Shown here: positions 6,986-9,807 of the stretch, piece by piece | Layout of the letters: each line of letters opens with the position of its first letter | Position numbering within the stretch: position 1 is the stretch's first letter | From: Desulfurococcales archaeon | GTDB taxonomy: Archaea; Thermoproteota; Thermoprotei_A; Sulfolobales; NBVN01 | Assembly (NCBI GenBank): GCA_021163585.1 | Contig: JAGGTW010000047.1 | Span: 1-9,807 of the forward strand | Length of the DNA stretch: 9,807 nt | Direction: 5' to 3' | Made by a program: the position numbers and the translations under genes | Notes under the pieces: model-generated | What the model was told of the DNA's origin: nothing | What the model saw: only the letters and a program-made list of their open reading frames with translations | Database searches by the model: none

Positions 6986-7492
6986 TCAATCAAAGATTTT
7001 CTTTGAGTGCTCCTCAAAGACACGTGAAATAAATTCTCTAGCCTCCTCAGGTTTAACCGTCTTAACATCAATCCAGTGGACGAATAAGCACTTCTTCTCC
7101 TTATCGACATCTACGACGACAGTGCCCGGCGTATTGGTTATTGAGTTCGCGATCAACGTCATTGCATAGTCTGTGTTAACGTAGTAGGGCACCTTAACTA
7201 TGCCGGGATTTATAGGCATCCTAGGACTTACAATCCTCTTAATGACGTCTGTGTGAGCCCTCACCTCATCAATAAGCATGTACCTAAAGAAGTACTTCAC
7301 AGCATGACAGGCCCTTAATGGATTAAGTGCTTTAGCTGGCTCAGCAACCACGAACGTGCCTGTGAGGGCGCCCACAAGCACTGCCGCCGCACATGCCGTC
7401 AGTAGGTCGTAGGGTGAGACTGAACCTGAGAATATAATGTATATTATGAAGGTTAGTATGGCTATGGCTACAGAGGCCAGGACTCTCTTCAC
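6986..7492 (-). CDS. mrpE: MrpE/MnhE-like antiporter subunit
   Basis: A 168-residue protein with two N-terminal membrane helices (about 4-22 and 29-50) and a cytoplasmic C-terminal domain. The family signature is strong: INPGIVKVPYY (94-104), LIANSITNTPGTVVVDVD (112-129) and VHWIDV (138-143). MrpE is a small structural subunit of Mrp antiporters and corresponds to MbhA of archaeal Mbh complexes. The GTG start overlaps the mrpC stop (GTGA) and has GAGGTGA six bases upstream. In mbh this gene comes first; here it sits between mrpC and mrpD, an uncommon position. Identification is secure. Confidence 0.95.
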   Translation of the reverse strand: MKRVLASVAIAILTFIIYIIFSGSVSPYDLLTACAAAVLVGALTGTFVVAEPAKALNPLRACHAVKYFFRYMLIDEVRAHTDVIKRIVSPRMPINPGIVKVPYYVNTDYAMTLIANSITNTPGTVVVDVDKEKKCLFVHWIDVKTVKPEEAREFISRVFEEHSKKIFD

Positions 7493-7911
7493 CTTCGCTC
7501 ACCTCTCATCTTACTTATTAATCTGACATCAGTAGTGCCGTAGGTTCTGTAGATCTGCATTATAATTACTGCAAGAAATATGATCACTGCTAGACCGATG
7601 ACTATGGCCGTTAGAACGAGGGCCTGAGGCAGGGGGTCAACAGCAGTAGAGACAAACCTCGCTACCCTCTCCGGAGTGGGGGGTAGCTCCGTAAGTACTG
7701 GTGGCTTAACTATTGAGCCAGGCGGCCACCTCCGGTACCCAACAAGTATGGCGAATACATTAGCAGTATCCGATAGTATTGTTAGCGCTATCAACTTCTT
7801 TATAAGGCTCGGCCTAGCGAACATCCCATAGAGTGACACACCCATATTCACAAATAACGATATGATTACTATACCTGTAAGGTATGCTACTAAGTGGAAG
7901 TCACTACTCAT
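7489..7911 (-). CDS. mrpC: MrpC/MnhC/MbhG (NuoK-like) subunit
   Basis: A three-helix membrane protein of the NuoK/MrpC family. The decisive stretch is the C-terminal-half signature DPLPQALVLTAIVIGLA preceded by ELPPTPERV, nearly invariant in MrpC/MbhG proteins. I chose the ATG at 7911 (140 residues, MSSDFHLVAY) because GGGTGA lies five bases before it; a GTG at 7920 in the same frame is itself inside that ribosome binding site. The start overlaps the end of the mrpB-like gene by eight bases, and the stop overlaps mrpE by GTGA. The loop before the signature is long and proline-rich, as in archaeal homologues. The role is as a structural and probable ion-path subunit next to MrpD. Confidence 0.93.
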   Translation of the reverse strand: MSSDFHLVAYLTGIVIISLFVNMGVSLYGMFARPSLIKKLIALTILSDTANVFAILVGYRRWPPGSIVKPPVLTELPPTPERVARFVSTAVDPLPQALVLTAIVIGLAVIIFLAVIIMQIYRTYGTTDVRLISKMRGERR

Positions 7912-8737
7912 GTCTGTCACCCTTCATAACTGACCTTATCTCCTCTTCATGAGTCAGAACCAGAATGAACGTAAGCGTCAGTCCAGCAGCAACTGCGAGA
8001 CACTCAAATATGTTGAAGAGTATTAAGGTGCCACTAACGAGCATGCCGTCCAGGAACGCTGGTACGCCTACTGGCGCATACGCTTTCGGCTGATTCTGAA
8101 ATATGAAGCTCTGGCACCCCACCAAGAGGCCGAGAATCAGAACCAGAATCGACGTCACAGCTATCCCGAGCAGCCCAGCGCTTCTCAAAGCCAGCGTGCT
8201 TCCCTTAGTAATCCCCATACGGATCGAGTACTGAAGCGAGAAAACAACGAGGACTAAGAGTAGGATCACCGCCGCCGTAGACCCTCCCTGGAAGCCGCCA
8301 CCAGGTGTGAGGTGCCCATGCAGTGCTATAGCTACCGCCACAGCAATAACTATCGGTAATGTTATCTTGGTGACGGACTTAGCTATTGGTGACATACCAA
8401 CCTCATCCTCACTGATAGGGACTTCCCTACTCTTACTGGAGGCGTAGACTCCCCTGTAGATAGCTACAGTACCTATTATAGCTAGGTAAAGCACTGCAGT
8501 CTCAAAGAAGGTGTCAAGGCCTCTGAAGTCCCAGACAATAGATGTTACTGCCTCAGGTGACATTACTGTTAGATTACGTGTCCAAGGATTGATAGCTAGC
8601 CAGAGGTAGAGCTTAGCCAGTAACCTCAAGTCTCGGGGTGGCAGCGTTGAACCCATAGCACCCAAGGTTACCGCGTAGGACAGGACCAGGATGAAGACCA
8701 CTATTGCGACTGCTATGAGTGCTCTCTCATACTTCAT
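7904..8737 (-). CDS. mrpB: MbhE-MbhF fusion (MrpA C-terminal element plus MrpB domain)
   Basis: A 277-residue membrane protein with two parts. Residues 1-100 match the MbhE/MrpA C-terminal element: VTSIVWDFRGLDTFFE (64-79) with D75 and E79, the usual DxRxxDTxxE pattern. Residues 116-270 are the MnhB/MrpB domain, with ALHGHLTPGGGFQGGSTAA (138-156) including H140 and H142. In Pyrococcus mbhE and mbhF are separate genes; here they are joined by a short polar linker (SKSREVPISEDEV, 101-113), as MrpA and MrpB parts are in some other archaea. The ATG is two bases after the MbhD-like stop and follows GGGTGGTT. The role is part of the proton/sodium path at the MrpA-MrpB interface. The domain assignment is secure and the fusion follows directly from the single open frame. 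Confidence 0.92.
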   Translation of the reverse strand: MKYERALIAVAIVVFILVLSYAVTLGAMGSTLPPRDLRLLAKLYLWLAINPWTRNLTVMSPEAVTSIVWDFRGLDTFFETAVLYLAIIGTVAIYRGVYASSKSREVPISEDEVGMSPIAKSVTKITLPIVIAVAVAIALHGHLTPGGGFQGGSTAAVILLLVLVVFSLQYSIRMGITKGSTLALRSAGLLGIAVTSILVLILGLLVGCQSFIFQNQPKAYAPVGVPAFLDGMLVSGTLILFNIFECLAVAAGLTLTFILVLTHEEEIRSVMKGDRHE

Positions 8738-8739
8738 GC

Positions 8740-8994
8740 TTAACCACCCTCATATCTCTCGCTCTTCTTGATAAGCACTATGAACACCGCAGGGTACAGT
8801 CCTACAGCTACCGGTATGTACACTAGGACTATATCCGGCGCCATGAGCAGATAGAATATGATTGCGTACGCAGTACTCTGCAGTGCTGAGTAAATGACAG
8901 CTGTGAGTAGGTCTCTTTCTGTAATAGCTAAGTATGTAGCTACGGTTGAGAGAAGAGCTACTATAGCCATTAGCGTAAGAACCAGTACCTCCAC
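8740..8994 (-). CDS. MbhD-like DUF4040 subunit (MrpA C-terminal domain homologue)
   Basis: An 84-residue, three-helix membrane protein. Its middle motif LLTAVIYSALQSTAYAIIFY (29-48) and MAPDIVLVYIPVAVGLYP (51-68) fit the DUF4040/MbhD family, in which an APD motif precedes the third helix. It ends with a short polar tail (KKSERYEGG). In Mrp antiporters the same element is part of MrpA; in Mbh/Mbx complexes it is a separate protein. The GTG start shares one base with the mrpG stop and lies seven bases after GAGGTG. The next gene, the MbhE-MbhF fusion, starts two bases after its stop, so the two are surely made together. Confidence 0.88.
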   Translation of the reverse strand: MEVLVLTLMAIVALLSTVATYLAITERDLLTAVIYSALQSTAYAIIFYLLMAPDIVLVYIPVAVGLYPAVFIVLIKKSERYEGG

Positions 8995-9389
8995 TACTCC
9001 CCACCTCGTGACTCCTCCTCCAGCATATCCACAACTTTAGGCTCTACGGGAACCGTCTTCGACCTGTGTGTAGCCCTAGCAAGTACGTGAGAGCCTGCAG
9101 GAGCTATAATGAGTATTAGCACTGCAGTCACTACAGCCGCACCAGACATGAACCACCTGTAGTAGCCCAGGAAGTCGCAGCCAGCCGCTATCAGGGCAGC
9201 ACCTAATATAGGGACTACGGCACCGCCTATGGTACCTACCGTAGCTGCATGCAATCTGACGAAGAAATTAGGGAACCTAAGCATTCCTAGAGCCCCCATC
9301 AAGTCACAAAAAACGCCTATAGCGACTAGAACTTCACCTATGATGACTAGTACCCAGTCCACTACCTCGTAACCAACCAACCTAATCAC
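8994..9389 (-). CDS. mrpG: MrpG/MnhG-like antiporter subunit
   Basis: A three-helix membrane protein of about 131 residues. The family signature is present: GALGMLRFPNFFVRLHAATV, with asparagine where many MrpG proteins have aspartate (RxPD). A polar tail of about 30 residues rich in Glu, Lys and Arg follows the last helix. I chose GTG 9389 because CAGGAG lies about six bases upstream and because it overlaps the mrpF stop. A TTG at 9407 in the same frame would add six residues but has no ribosome binding site, and a TTG at 9380 is also possible. MrpG is a small structural subunit that stands beside MrpF in Mrp and MbhB-MbhC assemblies. Confidence 0.92.
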   Translation of the reverse strand: MIRLVGYEVVDWVLVIIGEVLVAIGVFCDLMGALGMLRFPNFFVRLHAATVGTIGGAVVPILGAALIAAGCDFLGYYRWFMSGAAVVTAVLILIIAPAGSHVLARATHRSKTVPVEPKVVDMLEEESRGGE

Positions 9390-9666
9390 CCATTTCTCCT
9401 GCTTCAAGGTACTTAGCTACGTAGACGTCTAGGGCGTAGACCCATAGTGCTAGCACGATAGCTATGGGAACCAATATTGGGGTTCTAAATAAAATACCTA
9501 GGATGACTAAGAAAGCCGCTAGATCGAAACTCAGTGCGTCGACAGCCAACACCCTGTCAGATATGCTGGGTCCCTTAACAACTCTCACAACATAAATTAA
9601 GAACGCCGCGACGTATACCGGGATGATGCACGCTAGGAAGGTCACCACATGCGCTTCTAGTGACAT
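9382..9666 (-). CDS. mrpF: MrpF/MnhF-like antiporter subunit, first gene of the cluster
   Basis: A 94-residue protein with three membrane helices (about 8-29, 46-60, 64-84). The signature KGPSISDRVLAVDAL (31-45), with R38 and D43, is typical of MrpF/MbhB, where the arginine-aspartate pair is conserved. It is the first gene of the visible minus-strand run: beyond it lies only a promoter-like stretch. The ATG has no convincing ribosome binding site, in contrast to every internal gene, and a TATA-like TTTAAA sits about 35 bases upstream, so translation is probably leaderless or from a very short leader. The mrpG start overlaps its last codons. Confidence 0.93.
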   Translation of the reverse strand: MSLEAHVVTFLACIIPVYVAAFLIYVVRVVKGPSISDRVLAVDALSFDLAAFLVILGILFRTPILVPIAIVLALWVYALDVYVAKYLEAGEMGD

Positions 9667-9697
9667 GCAGATGTTCCCATTAGTAGAGTTAAGGAGA

Positions 9698-9731
9698 GGA
9701 TTTAAAGTTCACGCTTCAGTATTTTAAACTG
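9698..9731 (-). promoter_or_regulatory. Candidate promoter of the cluster
   Basis: On the minus strand CTTTAAATC (9707-9699) is a TATA-like element that would start transcription near 9678, about a dozen bases before the mrpF ATG. A second TTTAAAA (9728-9722) lies just upstream, inside an imperfect palindrome. The call rests on sequence look alone and on the absence of a ribosome binding site in the first gene. Confidence 0.5.
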
Positions 9732-9763
9732 TATAAGTGCAGGAGGTCAGTAGTAATTACTGA
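9717..9763. promoter_or_regulatory. Pair of 15-bp palindromic elements, possible operator
   Basis: CAGTATTTTAAACTG (9717-9731) and CAGTAGTAATTACTG (9748-9762) share the form CAGTA-N6-ACTG. The second is a perfect inverted repeat when extended by one base each side (TCAGTA-N5-TACTGA, 9747-9763). Their starts are 31 bp apart, close to three helical turns, just upstream of the likely mrpF TATA element. This is how paired dimer sites of a regulator would look; the regulator is unknown. Confidence 0.35.
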
Positions 9764-9807
9764 GCAGCCAGATATTACCTATATAAACCTCTTTTAACCC
9801 TGCCTTC
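9764..9807. other. Window-edge stretch with a TATA-like element, no gene seen
   Basis: CTATATAAACC (9779-9789) is TATA-like and, being nearly symmetrical, could serve a rightward gene outside the window or a far-upstream start of this cluster. No coding frame or RNA gene is visible in these bases. Confidence 0.3.

Noticed and set aside
6886..7110. Minus-strand 74-codon frame
   Set aside because: Overlaps the MrpE C-terminal and MrpD N-terminal coding sequence in another frame; basic low-quality product.
8750..9034. Minus-strand 94-codon frame overlapping the MbhD-like gene
   Set aside because: It is in another frame of a region where the MbhD-like and MrpG products carry family motifs; its product is Ser/Tyr/Cys-rich and resembles nothing.
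9779..9789. Plus-strand promoter for a divergent gene
   Set aside because: The element is TATA-like but nearly symmetrical, and no coding start follows before the window ends, so direction cannot be decided.
1..9807. CRISPR array, tRNA/rRNA gene, insertion sequence
   Set aside because: No regularly spaced repeats, tRNA-like cloverleaf, rRNA-like stretch or transposase frame was seen; the only tandem repeat is the two-copy in-frame one at 1683-1796.

Overview
The window looks like part of a hyperthermophilic archaeal chromosome, most likely Desulfurococcales or a relative (Thermoproteota). The signs are heavy use of AGG/AGA and ATA codons, many GTG starts, GGTGAT-type ribosome binding sites, TTTAAA/TTTATATA-type promoters, and a respiratory cluster resembling the Mbh/Mbx (Mbs) complexes of Thermococcales. 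Every gene I can support is on the minus strand, so the cluster reads from about 9.7 kb down to base 1, where it is cut off.

In transcription order, the first block (9666 to 5328) is an Mrp-type cation/proton antiporter module: MrpF, MrpG, an MbhD-like DUF4040 protein, an MbhE-MrpB (MbhF-like) fusion, MrpC, MrpE and a 548-residue MrpD-like antiporter. These genes overlap or nearly touch, and each internal one has a recognisable ribosome binding site. The first gene has none and sits close behind a TATA-like element, as expected for a nearly leaderless operon head.

A 175-bp AT-rich gap with TATA-like elements and a perfect hairpin (5153-5327) separates this from the second block. That block starts with an unusual pair: a GltD-type FAD/NAD(P)H oxidoreductase reduced to its two nucleotide-binding domains (4067-5152), and a 16-cysteine, four-cluster ferredoxin of the HycB/DmsB type (3522-4043). 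It continues with a second antiporter-like subunit (H'-like), a small protein with a helical region and one membrane helix that carries a nearly exact in-frame tandem duplication, a NuoH/MbhM subunit, and the start of a fused NuoC-NuoD protein that runs off the window at base 1.

The likely whole is a membrane complex that couples electron flow through a NuoD-type catalytic subunit to ion pumping by two antiporter-like subunits and an Mrp Na+/H+ module. The order antiporter, antiporter, NuoH recalls mbx (H, H', M). The inserted pair suggests NAD(P)H or another carrier feeds or drains the complex. Whether it evolves H2, reduces sulfur compounds or does something else depends on the NuoD Ni-ligand cysteines and the NuoB/NuoI-like genes, which are not in this window.
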